Assembly: GCF_003475325.1 (NCBI RefSeq)
Contig: NZ_QRQC01000002.1
Span: forward strand, 62,001-126,000
Direction of reading: 5' to 3'
Source of the DNA: Collinsella sp. AF33-16
GTDB lineage: Bacteria; Actinomycetota; Coriobacteriia; Coriobacteriales; Coriobacteriaceae
DNA length: 64,000 nt
Below are positions 25,695 through 33,149 of this stretch, piece after piece. Below the pieces are notes generated by a model. That model did no database searches. It worked only from the letters and a program-made list of their open reading frames with translations, and was not told the origin of the DNA. The number at the start of each line of letters is the position of its first letter. Position 1 is the first letter of the stretch. Made by a program: the position numbers and the translations under genes.

Positions 25695-26627
25695 ATGATT
25701 TACACGCTCACTGCAAATCCCGCCATTGACTACAACATCGCCTGCGACGGCCTTACTGCCAATACCGTCACGCGTACCCGCAATGCCGTCTACACGCCCA
25801 ACGGCAAGGGCCTCAACGTCTCGTTTACGCTTGACCACTATGGTGTCGACACCACGATCCTGGGTTTCTTCGCCGGCTTCTCGGGTGAGTTTATCGTTAA
25901 GGGCGCCGAGGCCCTGGGCGTGCCCGTCAAGCCCGTGTGGACCGACGGTATTACGCGCGTCAATGTGTTCCTCAACGCCGGTCCCGACACCGAGTACAAC
26001 ATGGTCAATGCCGGTGCCGCCATCAATGAGGCCAACGAGCAGGAGATGTTTGAACTTATCGATTCGCTCGATGACATGACCTGCCTGGTCATCAGCGGCT
26101 CGCTGCCTCCCAACACTTCCGAGGGCTTCTTGGCCGAGGTCCTGCGCCGTGTCAAGGCCAAGGGGGCCGAGTTCGTCCTCGACATCTCGAGCCATCAGCT
26201 GGCAGACCTCATTGCTCTGGAGCCACTGCTGATCAAGCCCAATGACGACGAGCTGCTTGACATCTTTGGCATCAAGGTGAGCGGTGGCGACGACGAGTCC
26301 GTCAAGGGCGCTATGGCCGAGCTGCACGCCAAGGGCGCCAAGAACGTGCTGCTGACCCTTGGTGGCGCCGGTGCGTACTTCTCCAACGGCGAGCATATCT
26401 GGTTTGCCAACCGCACCTTCGACGTCAAGCTGCTGTCGACGGTGTGCGCCGGCGATTCCTCGCTCGCTGCCTTCCTGTCCGTGTGGCACGACGCCCCCGA
26501 GCGCGTCGAGGACGCCCTGCGCCTTTCGATGGCCACTGGCGCCAACGTGGTCGAGTGCCCCGGTCTGGGTGATTTTGCCAAGGTGGACGAATATAAGAAG
26601 CACATCGAGGTTCGCCAGGTCTGCTAG
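25695..26627 (+). CDS. fruK: 1-phosphofructokinase family hexose kinase, copy 2
   Basis: A 310-residue PfkB-family kinase of exactly the same length as its upstream neighbour and clearly a paralogue (TLTANPAIDYN, TPNGKGLNVSFT, SVCAGDSSLAAF in the same places). This copy keeps the usual Asn in GKGLNV. The ATG at 25695 is chosen for AAAGGA upstream. Retention of two copies with different substrate-side residues suggests different phosphosugars, for example fructose-1-phosphate and tagatose-6-phosphate; that is inference. Confidence 0.87.
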   Translation: MIYTLTANPAIDYNIACDGLTANTVTRTRNAVYTPNGKGLNVSFTLDHYGVDTTILGFFAGFSGEFIVKGAEALGVPVKPVWTDGITRVNVFLNAGPDTEYNMVNAGAAINEANEQEMFELIDSLDDMTCLVISGSLPPNTSEGFLAEVLRRVKAKGAEFVLDISSHQLADLIALEPLLIKPNDDELLDIFGIKVSGGDDESVKGAMAELHAKGAKNVLLTLGGAGAYFSNGEHIWFANRTFDVKLLSTVCAGDSSLAAFLSVWHDAPERVEDALRLSMATGANVVECPGLGDFAKVDEYKKHIEVRQVC

Positions 26628-26660
26628 TTCCGGCACCTTGTCTGAATAGTTTGATTATTT

Positions 26661-26694
26661 CGCATCCGTCTTAGACTAGGACGGATGCGTTTTT
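26661..26694 (+). terminator. intrinsic terminator after hexose kinase copy 2
   Basis: CGCATCCGTC (26661-26670) is exactly complementary to GACGGATGCG (26680-26689), followed by TTTTTG. Confidence 0.9.
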
Positions 26695-26791
26695 GTTTAT
26701 CGGACTTGCGTGTGCAGTGGAGGCTGTTTCTTGCTAGACTTCTTGCAGACGCAATCGATAGCCAATTTGATAGTCGCAGGAGGCCATAGGC

Positions 26792-28186
26792 ATGTGCAAT
26801 GTTTCGCTCAACGGTACTCAACCGTCCGATGCGTCCCTGCGCGTCCTGCGCGCGCTTGAGGCGGCTGGTCTTGAGGCTTGGTACGTGGGCGGTTGGGTGC
26901 GCGACGCCCTGATGGGGTACCCCAGCCACGATGTTGATATGTGCTGTAGCGGCCTGTGGCAGGAGTCCAAAGCGGCGCTCGAGGCCGCCGGCATCGCGGT
27001 TGTGGAGTCGGGCATTAAATTTGGCGGAATCACGGCTATTTCCGATGGCGAGCGTATCGAGGTCACCACGTACCGTCTGGATGGCTTTTACACCGATGGT
27101 CGTCATCCCCAGAGTGTGGAGCGTGCCGCCTCGCTCGAGGACGATCTGGCGCGCCGCGACTTTACCGTCAATGCCATGGCCTGGCATCCCGAGCGCGGGC
27201 TTGTCGACCGCTACGACGGTCAGGGTGACTTGGAGCGCAAGCTGATTCGCGCTGTCGGCGATCCCAAGCGTCGCTTTAACGAGGACGCCCTGCGCATGCT
27301 GCGTGCGGTGCGCTTTGCCTGCCGTCTGGACTTTATGATTGAGCCCGAGACCAAGCGTGCGCTTGCCGAGTGCGCGCCGCTGCTCGATGCCGTGGCGCGT
27401 GAGCGTGTGGGTATTGAGCTCGAGGGCATTCTTTCGACCGGTCATGGGGGAGACGCGATGCTCCGCTATCCCGAGCTCATCTGCGCCGCCGTGCCCGAGT
27501 TGGCAGCGGGTCGCGGGTTTGATCAGCGCAGTGTCTATCATGCGTTTAACGTCTACGTGCATATCGCCCGTGTGCTGACGGTGGCGGGGGAGCTCGCGCT
27601 GTGTGACGGCGTCGCGCCCTCGTCGAGCCTTATGTGGGCGGCGTTTTTGCACGATGTGTCCAAGCCCGAGTGCTTCACGGTCGACCATGCCGGTAGCGGA
27701 CACTTCTACGGTCATCCCGAGCTCGGCGCCAAGAAGGCGCGCGTCATTATGGATCGCCTGGCCCTCTCGCACGACTTGGTGCGCGACGTGTGCCTGCTCA
27801 TCAAATACCATGACAAGCCGCTGCGCCCCGAGCGCTCCTGTCTGCTCAATATGATGCGCGCGCTTTCGGGTGAGGGCGTCGACACGGCCCGCCTGATTGA
27901 CGAGCTCATGGACCTTAAGCGTGCCGACACACTTGGCAAGGCCCCGTCGTGCTTCTATTATGTTGAGACGATTGAGGAGATGCGCGCGCTGGCGCACGAG
28001 CTGCTGAAGGTAGGGGAGCCCTATACGCTCAAGATGCTCGCCATCAACGGCGGCGACCTGATCCGTGCCGGAGTCAAGCCCGGGCCGGAACTGGGTCAGT
28101 TTCTCAACTCCGCCCTCGACGCCGTGATCGAAGACGATATTCCCAACGAGCGCGAAGCTCTTTTGGTTCATCTCAACTTGAATTAG
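26792..28186 (+). CDS. cca: CCA tRNA nucleotidyltransferase with HD domain
   Basis: A 464-residue class II nucleotidyltransferase that adds or repairs the CCA end of tRNAs. The N-terminal catalytic motif is VGGWVRDALMG then DVDMC; RRDFTVNAMAW and FNEDALRMLRAVRFACRL are the next family motifs. The C-terminal half has an HD-type region (AAFLHDVSKPE, VRDVCLLIKYHDKPLRP). AGGAGG upstream supports the ATG at 26792. The two tRNA-Glu genes downstream both already encode CCA. Confidence 0.94.
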   Translation: MCNVSLNGTQPSDASLRVLRALEAAGLEAWYVGGWVRDALMGYPSHDVDMCCSGLWQESKAALEAAGIAVVESGIKFGGITAISDGERIEVTTYRLDGFYTDGRHPQSVERAASLEDDLARRDFTVNAMAWHPERGLVDRYDGQGDLERKLIRAVGDPKRRFNEDALRMLRAVRFACRLDFMIEPETKRALAECAPLLDAVARERVGIELEGILSTGHGGDAMLRYPELICAAVPELAAGRGFDQRSVYHAFNVYVHIARVLTVAGELALCDGVAPSSSLMWAAFLHDVSKPECFTVDHAGSGHFYGHPELGAKKARVIMDRLALSHDLVRDVCLLIKYHDKPLRPERSCLLNMMRALSGEGVDTARLIDELMDLKRADTLGKAPSCFYYVETIEEMRALAHELLKVGEPYTLKMLAINGGDLIRAGVKPGPELGQFLNSALDAVIEDDIPNEREALLVHLNLN

Positions 28187-28250
28187 CTACCAAGTTTACC
28201 TGCGTATTCCATAACCTGCCGACAATTTTTCGGCAATTTGGAATTTCTTC

Positions 28251-28279
28251 TTGCGCTGACGTTTTTTGTCCCGTAATAT
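28251..28279 (+). promoter_or_regulatory. candidate promoter of the tRNA-Glu pair
   Basis: TTGCGC (28251-28256) and TAATAT (28274-28279) are 17 bases apart. The expected start near 28286 lies about 28 bases before the first tRNA. Confidence 0.6.
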
Positions 28280-28313
28280 ATTTCCTCGCAGCACGGCAGT
28301 GCAGATGTCATGT

Positions 28314-28390
28314 GGCCCGTTCGTCTAGCGGTTTAGGACGCCGCCCTCTCAAGGCGGAGATCACCAGTTCGAATCTGGTACGGGCTACCA
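28314..28390 (+). tRNA. tRNA-Glu (anticodon CTC), copy 1
   Basis: The 77-base gene folds as a cloverleaf: acceptor GGCCCGT/ACGGGCT (first pair G-U), anticodon stem CCGCC/GGCGG around loop CTCTCAA with anticodon CTC, T-arm CCAGTTCGAATCTGG, and an encoded CCA end. Confidence 0.95.
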
Positions 28391-28412
28391 CTTCTTTTCT
28401 GCTGAGGCTTAT

Positions 28413-28489
28413 GGCCCGTTCGTCTAGCGGTTTAGGACGCCGCCCTCTCAAGGCGGAGATCACCAGTTCGAATCTGGTACGGGCTACCA
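28413..28489 (+). tRNA. tRNA-Glu (anticodon CTC), copy 2
   Basis: This copy is identical base for base to the first across all 77 positions, including the encoded CCA. Only 22 bases separate the two, so they are probably cut from one transcript. Confidence 0.95.
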
Positions 28490-28499
28490 CGCATCTGAT

Positions 28500-28531
28500 A
28501 CCCGGACTTCCTATGGAAGGCCGGGTTTTTT
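28500..28531 (+). terminator. intrinsic terminator of the tRNA-Glu pair
   Basis: ACCCGG (28500-28505) pairs with CCGGGT (28521-28526), with an inner CTTCC/GGAAG helix, followed by TTTTT. Confidence 0.88.
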
Positions 28532-28639
28532 ATTTTCAAACAATCGTCTGCAATTCCCGTTTGAACCAGAGCTTTGCGTTCTGCCTATGGCCCTTACGGG
28601 TACAATATCCAAGATATTTTGACTGTTAGAAGGAGTCTC

Positions 28640-29947
28640 ATGACGGAGTCCTCTCAGCATACGTCTAAGCCCCAGGTCGAGGTTGAGGCCTCGGGCGGAG
28701 ATGACAATAAGAGCGCACGCCGCGGCGCCATCTTTATCGGCGTCGTGCTGGTGGGTTATATCGTCTATCTGGTGGTAACCGGGCAGATGGGGCAGTTCTG
28801 GGCCGCTATGTCGAGCGTCCAGGCGTCATGGCTCGTTGTCGCGTGTCTTTGCATGTTCATGTATCTGTTCTTTGGCATTGTGGCCTATGCGATCGCCGTC
28901 TGGCTCGACCCATATTCACCCGTCGGCATCCGCGACCTGATTTCGGTCGAGGCGAGCGGCATCTTCTTTGGCAACCTGACGCCCATGATGATGGGCTCGA
29001 CTCCCGCCCAGATCTACCGCCTGACCAAGGCGGGCCAAAATGTCGGCGAGGCCGGAGCCACGCAGTTCACGCGCTTTATCGTGTATCAGTTTGGCCTCGT
29101 TGCCTGGGGCGCTATCCTACTGCTTGCTCGCATGCCGTTTTTTGCCGAGCGCTATGGCGACATGACGCTGCTGTGCGTCTTTAGCTTTGGTGGGCACTGC
29201 TGCATCTTGCTGGGCATCTTCGCCGTCGCGCTCATGCCTAAGACCGTCACGCGCGTCGCCCATTGCATCATCAATTGGCTCGAGCGCATTGGTGTCTCGG
29301 CCACTAAGATCGAGGGATGGCGCACGTTTGTCGATGGCGAGATCTACTCCTTCTCCGAGAAGTTCAAGCTTTCAGCCGGACATTTTTCTTCCATGCTGCT
29401 CACCGTGTTTATCACCATGCTGCAGCTCGCGTTTTTCTATCTGGTGCCGTATTTCCTGATGCTTGCCTTTGGCCACCACGAGGTCGACTTTTTCTCGGTC
29501 ATGGCCGCGAGCGCCTTTGTCCAGCTGCTGAGCTCTGCGGTTCCCTTGCCCGGTGGAACTGGTGGCGCTGAGGGCGGCTTTGCATTGTTCTTGGGTCATT
29601 TCTTTGGGTCGGCATCGACCGCCGGCTATCTGCTGTGGCGTCTCATTACGTTTATTGCACCGACCATTTTGGCTGCGCCCCTGCTGGGCCTTAAGAGCGC
29701 TCACAACGAGAGCATCCATGCGCGCTGGGATCGCGTGATGCGCAAGCTCGGCCGCGCGCCTCAGACGCCCTCTGCGCCCACTAAGCCGCACCCCGCGAAT
29801 GCTGTTACCGTTGATCCCAAGAAGCAGGCTCAGAAGGCTTCTGGGACCGCTAAGCCGGCTCATAAAGCCTATGTGCGCCAGACAGGCGACGGTATTCGCG
29901 TATCTCCGTCGGCACTCAATAAGAAGAAGCACCCTAAGTCGCAGTAG
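28640..29947 (+). CDS. YbhN-like (lysylphosphatidylglycerol synthase TM region / UPF0104) membrane protein
   Basis: A 435-residue polytopic protein. The ATG at 28640 follows AGAAGGAG. About seven hydrophobic segments are visible from GAIFIGVVLVGYIVYLVV to the C-terminal LLWRLITFIAPTILAAPLLG, with the family motif PLPGGTGGAEGGFALF. In MprF this region flips lysyl-phosphatidylglycerol; stand-alone members have no proven substrate. The last 70 residues are basic and Pro/Lys-rich, probably cytoplasmic. No MprF synthase domain is attached. Confidence 0.85.
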   Translation: MTESSQHTSKPQVEVEASGGDDNKSARRGAIFIGVVLVGYIVYLVVTGQMGQFWAAMSSVQASWLVVACLCMFMYLFFGIVAYAIAVWLDPYSPVGIRDLISVEASGIFFGNLTPMMMGSTPAQIYRLTKAGQNVGEAGATQFTRFIVYQFGLVAWGAILLLARMPFFAERYGDMTLLCVFSFGGHCCILLGIFAVALMPKTVTRVAHCIINWLERIGVSATKIEGWRTFVDGEIYSFSEKFKLSAGHFSSMLLTVFITMLQLAFFYLVPYFLMLAFGHHEVDFFSVMAASAFVQLLSSAVPLPGGTGGAEGGFALFLGHFFGSASTAGYLLWRLITFIAPTILAAPLLGLKSAHNESIHARWDRVMRKLGRAPQTPSAPTKPHPANAVTVDPKKQAQKASGTAKPAHKAYVRQTGDGIRVSPSALNKKKHPKSQ

Positions 29948-29996
29948 GGCAGTCGTGCGTTCTTCATGATGCGGGGCATATTTGAGCTGTATGGGG

Positions 29997-30020
29997 GATA
30001 ATCCTCTTACGTAGATTATC
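29997..30020. promoter_or_regulatory. inverted repeat upstream of the TetR gene, possible operator
   Basis: GATAATC (29997-30003) and GATTATC (30014-30020) form a perfect 7-base inverted repeat with 10 bases between. It lies 44 bases before the TetR start codon and could be its own binding site. Confidence 0.4.
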
Positions 30021-30063
30021 TCTCATCTGTTGATGAATGCTCGCATATCGAAGGGACATGCCC

Positions 30064-30675
30064 ATGGCAACCAGCAAACCGCGTCTTGACCGCCGCATCG
30101 TTCGCAGCCGTAATGCCATCCTTTCCGCTTTCGAGCGCCTACTCATGGAAAAGCCGCTGGCAGACATTACGGTGAGTGCCATCGCGCGCGAGGCCAATGT
30201 CGACCGCAAGACCTTTTACGTTCACTTTGGCACGGTTGATGGCCTGCTCGATGCCATTGCCGTCGATGTGGTGGAGATGATTGTCGACTCGGTCGAGAAA
30301 ACGCTTGCTTCCATGGACGGCGACACCAATGAGCGCGCCCTGGGCGCGGCGGCGACCTTCTTTAAAACTGTTAATGAGGCGCTGTGCAACAACCTGGTGC
30401 TTAATCGTCAGCTGATCGAGAACATTCCGCTCGATGATTTTATGGCTCGTCTTCGTGCGCCGCTCGAGCACGAGATTGCCGAGCGCGATCTGCTGCCCCA
30501 AGGTCTCAAGGACGAGATGTTCGATTACTATCTGGCGTTTTTGCTGTCGGGTATTATCGGTATCTATCGCACGTGGGCGCTGTCTGACGGCTCGGTTCCT
30601 ATCGAGCGTGTCTCTGAGGTCGCCAACGACCTAACTCTCAATGGTCTGTCGAGTCTGGAATCTCGCTTGGATTAG
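30064..30675 (+). CDS. TetR/AcrR family transcriptional regulator
   Basis: A 203-residue regulator. The ATG at 30064 is chosen because AAGGGA is 7 bases upstream; the ATG at 30058 is too close. The N-terminal helix-turn-helix is visible in ADITVSAIAREANVDRKTFYVHFG. The C-terminal ligand domain includes LLSGIIGIYRTWALSDG, a feature of the TetR_C_33-like group. No ligand can be inferred. It is the last gene before the cobalamin island. Confidence 0.9.
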   Translation: MATSKPRLDRRIVRSRNAILSAFERLLMEKPLADITVSAIAREANVDRKTFYVHFGTVDGLLDAIAVDVVEMIVDSVEKTLASMDGDTNERALGAAATFFKTVNEALCNNLVLNRQLIENIPLDDFMARLRAPLEHEIAERDLLPQGLKDEMFDYYLAFLLSGIIGIYRTWALSDGSVPIERVSEVANDLTLNGLSSLESRLD

Positions 30676-30677
30676 GC

Positions 30678-30770
30678 CTAGTTGGGCTCGTCGGCGTGGA
30701 AATGCCTGTTCACGAGGTTCTCTGGCGCCTTGTAGACCTCGTCGGCGTAGGAGCTGTAGCCTGAGGATCT
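30678..30770 (-). pseudogene. IS3-family transposase (OrfB) remnant at the left edge of the cobalamin island
   Basis: Read on the - strand, about 30 codons encode a peptide with KAPENLVNRHFHADEPN and then a TAG stop. This matches the segment just before the catalytic DDE core in IS3-family OrfB transposases, where APENLVxRxFxAxxPN is followed by WLTDIT. The frame is closed by TAA on the upstream side. No start or catalytic residues remain. The other bases between 30676 and 30787 show nothing else. Confidence 0.6.
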
Positions 30771-30787
30771 TTAAAAGAAAGTCCAGT

Positions 30788-32104
30788 TTATTCTTCCCAC
30801 TCCAATTTGGAATCTTCCGATGCGCCTTCGCGCGCTCGCATGACCTCGATACCATGTGAGCGTGCGAAGTCGACGAGCTCTGCGTTGCGGGCGTTTAGGG
30901 TGCCGAAGGCGGCGGGGCACACGATAAGGCGCGCGCAGTGGACGAGGAGCTCTTTGGCGCGGGCTATGGTTTTATCCCCAATCGGTTCGAAGGCACGCTC
31001 GGCCACGCATTCCGTCGCCAGGTCGCGCGCGAGCTCGCAGTCGATGTCCCCTTCGTGCAGAATGCCCGCGTAGAATGCCTTGCCCTGCCGGATGAGCTGG
31101 CGAAACACAGCTGACCCCGTACCTGCGCCGGCGATGACGAACGTGTGCGCATCGCCGTGTGGGCGCCCAATTTCCACGCTGCCGAAGCGCTCGTTGAAGG
31201 TGCCATGTTGAAGGCCGTAGAGCTCGCCAATCGTCTCGCGCGTGAATATGTCCTCGGGTGCGCCGGCGCGGAAGACCCGGCCGTCCTTCACGCAAATCAC
31301 CTTGTCGGCGCTTTTCTGCGCGAGCTCGAGTTCGTGGATGGACATTATGACAGCCACATTCCGCGATTTCGCAAGGTGGCGAAGTATTCGCAGCAGGTCG
31401 ATCTGGTAGCGGATATCGAGATACGACGTGGGCTCGTCGAGCACGAGCACACGCGGATCCTGCGCGATGGCGCGTGCGAGCATGACGCGCTGGCGTTGCC
31501 CGTCGCTTATCTGCATGAAGTCGCGCTCGGCGAGCTCTTCCACATGTGCGGTTTTCATGGCCTCATCGACCCGACTATGGTCGTCGGGCGAGAGTGTGCC
31601 CATTCGCCCGGTGTAGGGATGCCTTCCCGCCTCCACGATATCGCGGCAGGTGAGGAGCTCGGTCCGGGGGCGATCTGTCAGCATAACGGCAAGGTTCCTT
31701 GCAAACTCCGCCGTCTTCCATCGGGAAATCTCCCGCCCGTCGAGCTCGACCGCGCCGGCAAGCGGTGCCAGATGGCGTGTGATGGTTTTCAAGATAGTCG
31801 ACTTGCCCGAGCCGTTCGGCCCGATGAGCGCCACGACGTCGCCCGCGCGAACCTCCAGATCGACGCCTTCGACTACGACCTTCTTGTCGTAGCCCGCCGA
31901 CAGGTCGCTTATGTGGAAAAGCGGCGCTCCGTCAGCCTGCGTTTCGACCGTAGTTTCGAGGTTCGGCTCCGCTCGGAGGAGGCGTTCCGCGCGCAGTTCC
32001 GCACGAGCCGAAAGTGCCTTCTGGCGCTTTCGTGCGAGCTCAGGACTGTCTAAGCATGGAATGTCCCCTCCGAGCGTTTTGGGCCGCGGCACGAATTCCC
32101 CCAT
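30788..32104 (-). CDS. BtuD/FecE-type ABC transporter ATP-binding protein with N- and C-terminal extensions
   Basis: A 438-residue ATPase, much longer than the usual 260 residues. Residues 60-300 are the ABC domain: Walker A GPNGSGKS (95-102), signature ISDGQRQRVMLARA (SDGQ where LSGGQ is common), Walker B VLVLDEPTSYLD, then the switch His in SIHELE. Residues 310-430 form a second domain with AGAGTGS and LIVCPAAFGTLNARN, not recognised with certainty. It powers the permease encoded just upstream (32105); the riboswitch and neighbours point to corrinoid, cobalt or tetrapyrrole uptake. Confidence 0.85.
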   Translation of the reverse strand: MGEFVPRPKTLGGDIPCLDSPELARKRQKALSARAELRAERLLRAEPNLETTVETQADGAPLFHISDLSAGYDKKVVVEGVDLEVRAGDVVALIGPNGSGKSTILKTITRHLAPLAGAVELDGREISRWKTAEFARNLAVMLTDRPRTELLTCRDIVEAGRHPYTGRMGTLSPDDHSRVDEAMKTAHVEELAERDFMQISDGQRQRVMLARAIAQDPRVLVLDEPTSYLDIRYQIDLLRILRHLAKSRNVAVIMSIHELELAQKSADKVICVKDGRVFRAGAPEDIFTRETIGELYGLQHGTFNERFGSVEIGRPHGDAHTFVIAGAGTGSAVFRQLIRQGKAFYAGILHEGDIDCELARDLATECVAERAFEPIGDKTIARAKELLVHCARLIVCPAAFGTLNARNAELVDFARSHGIEVMRAREGASEDSKLEWEE

Positions 32105-33145
32105 CTACCTCACCCGCTTCTTCAACATGAGCGCGATAACCACCGGCGCGCCGAAGATGGCGGTGACGGCGCTGATGGAAAGTTCGACGGGAGAGAACAG
32201 CGTGCGCGCGATCAAATCGCAGCCCGCGCAGAAGATGGCGCCTCCCAAGAAGCACGCAGGAATCACGCGGATGGGCTTCGACGACTTTAGCGCCGACTTC
32301 ACGAGATGCGGAACCGCGATGCCTACGAACGACACCGGACCAGCGAACGCGGTCACGCAGGCGGAGAGCATGCTCGCTAGAAGGACGAGCACCACGCGGA
32401 AGCGTTCGACGTTCACGCCGACGCTTTTCGCGTAGGCTTCTCCCAGCTGGAAGGCGGAAAGGGGCTTCGATATCGCGAATACGCATGCGCTCACGGTGAT
32501 CACCACGACCGCGATGATCGCGATGTCGTCCCAGCTCGAACCCGAGAAGCTGCCCAAAGACCAATTGTGCAGGTTCACGATGGACTGGTCGTCGGCGAAG
32601 GCGATGAGGAAGTTCGTCGCCGCCGAGCAGATGTATCCCACCATGACGCCCGCCACGATGAGCATGGCCATGGAACTTATGCGCCGTGCGATGAGGAGCA
32701 CGAAGCCGATGGTGATAAGCGAGCCCAGAAACGCTGCGGCCACCATGGCCGGCGAGGACATGGCCTGGTTCGCGCCTAGAAGTACGATCATCGTAAGCGC
32801 GACGACGAACTTTGCGCCCGAGGAGACGCCCAAGATGAACGGGTCGGCGATGGGGTTGTTGAAAAACGTCTGCAGCAGGAACCCGGAAAGCGAAAGTGCC
32901 CCGCCGAGAAGCACGGCTGAAAGCACGCGCGGCAGGCGAATCTCCCAGATGACCTGGCTTTCCATGGAATTGGCCGCGCCGCCCGAAAGGATGCCGGGGA
33001 TGTGGTCTGCGGGCACGAGCACGCTCCCGATGCACAGGTTGGCCCCGACGAGCACGATGAGGGCAACAGCGAGCAGCGCCGTCACGACGCGACACCGCGC
33101 GGCGCGCCCCGATTCGTCGTATGCCATGGAAAGCCGGCTTCTCAT
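32105..33145 (-). CDS. BtuC/FecCD-type ABC transporter permease
   Basis: A 346-residue membrane protein with about nine hydrophobic segments. Family motifs are IWEIRLPRVLSAVLLGGALSLSG near the N-terminus, NPIADPFILGVSSGAKF, and FVGIAVPHLVK near the C-terminus, the contact with the ATPase. Members import vitamin B12, siderophores or haem. The start at 33145 lies 4 bases after the substrate-binding protein stop. It belongs to the leftward operon behind the cobalamin riboswitch. Confidence 0.92.
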   Translation of the reverse strand: MRSRLSMAYDESGRAARCRVVTALLAVALIVLVGANLCIGSVLVPADHIPGILSGGAANSMESQVIWEIRLPRVLSAVLLGGALSLSGFLLQTFFNNPIADPFILGVSSGAKFVVALTMIVLLGANQAMSSPAMVAAAFLGSLITIGFVLLIARRISSMAMLIVAGVMVGYICSAATNFLIAFADDQSIVNLHNWSLGSFSGSSWDDIAIIAVVVITVSACVFAISKPLSAFQLGEAYAKSVGVNVERFRVVLVLLASMLSACVTAFAGPVSFVGIAVPHLVKSALKSSKPIRVIPACFLGGAIFCAGCDLIARTLFSPVELSISAVTAIFGAPVVIALMLKKRVR

Positions 33146-33149
33146 GGCG

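Noticed and set aside
28314..28489. Two near repeats of 77 bases, considered as the start of a repeat array such as CRISPR
   Set aside because: They are complete tRNA-Glu cloverleaves with a promoter and a terminator.
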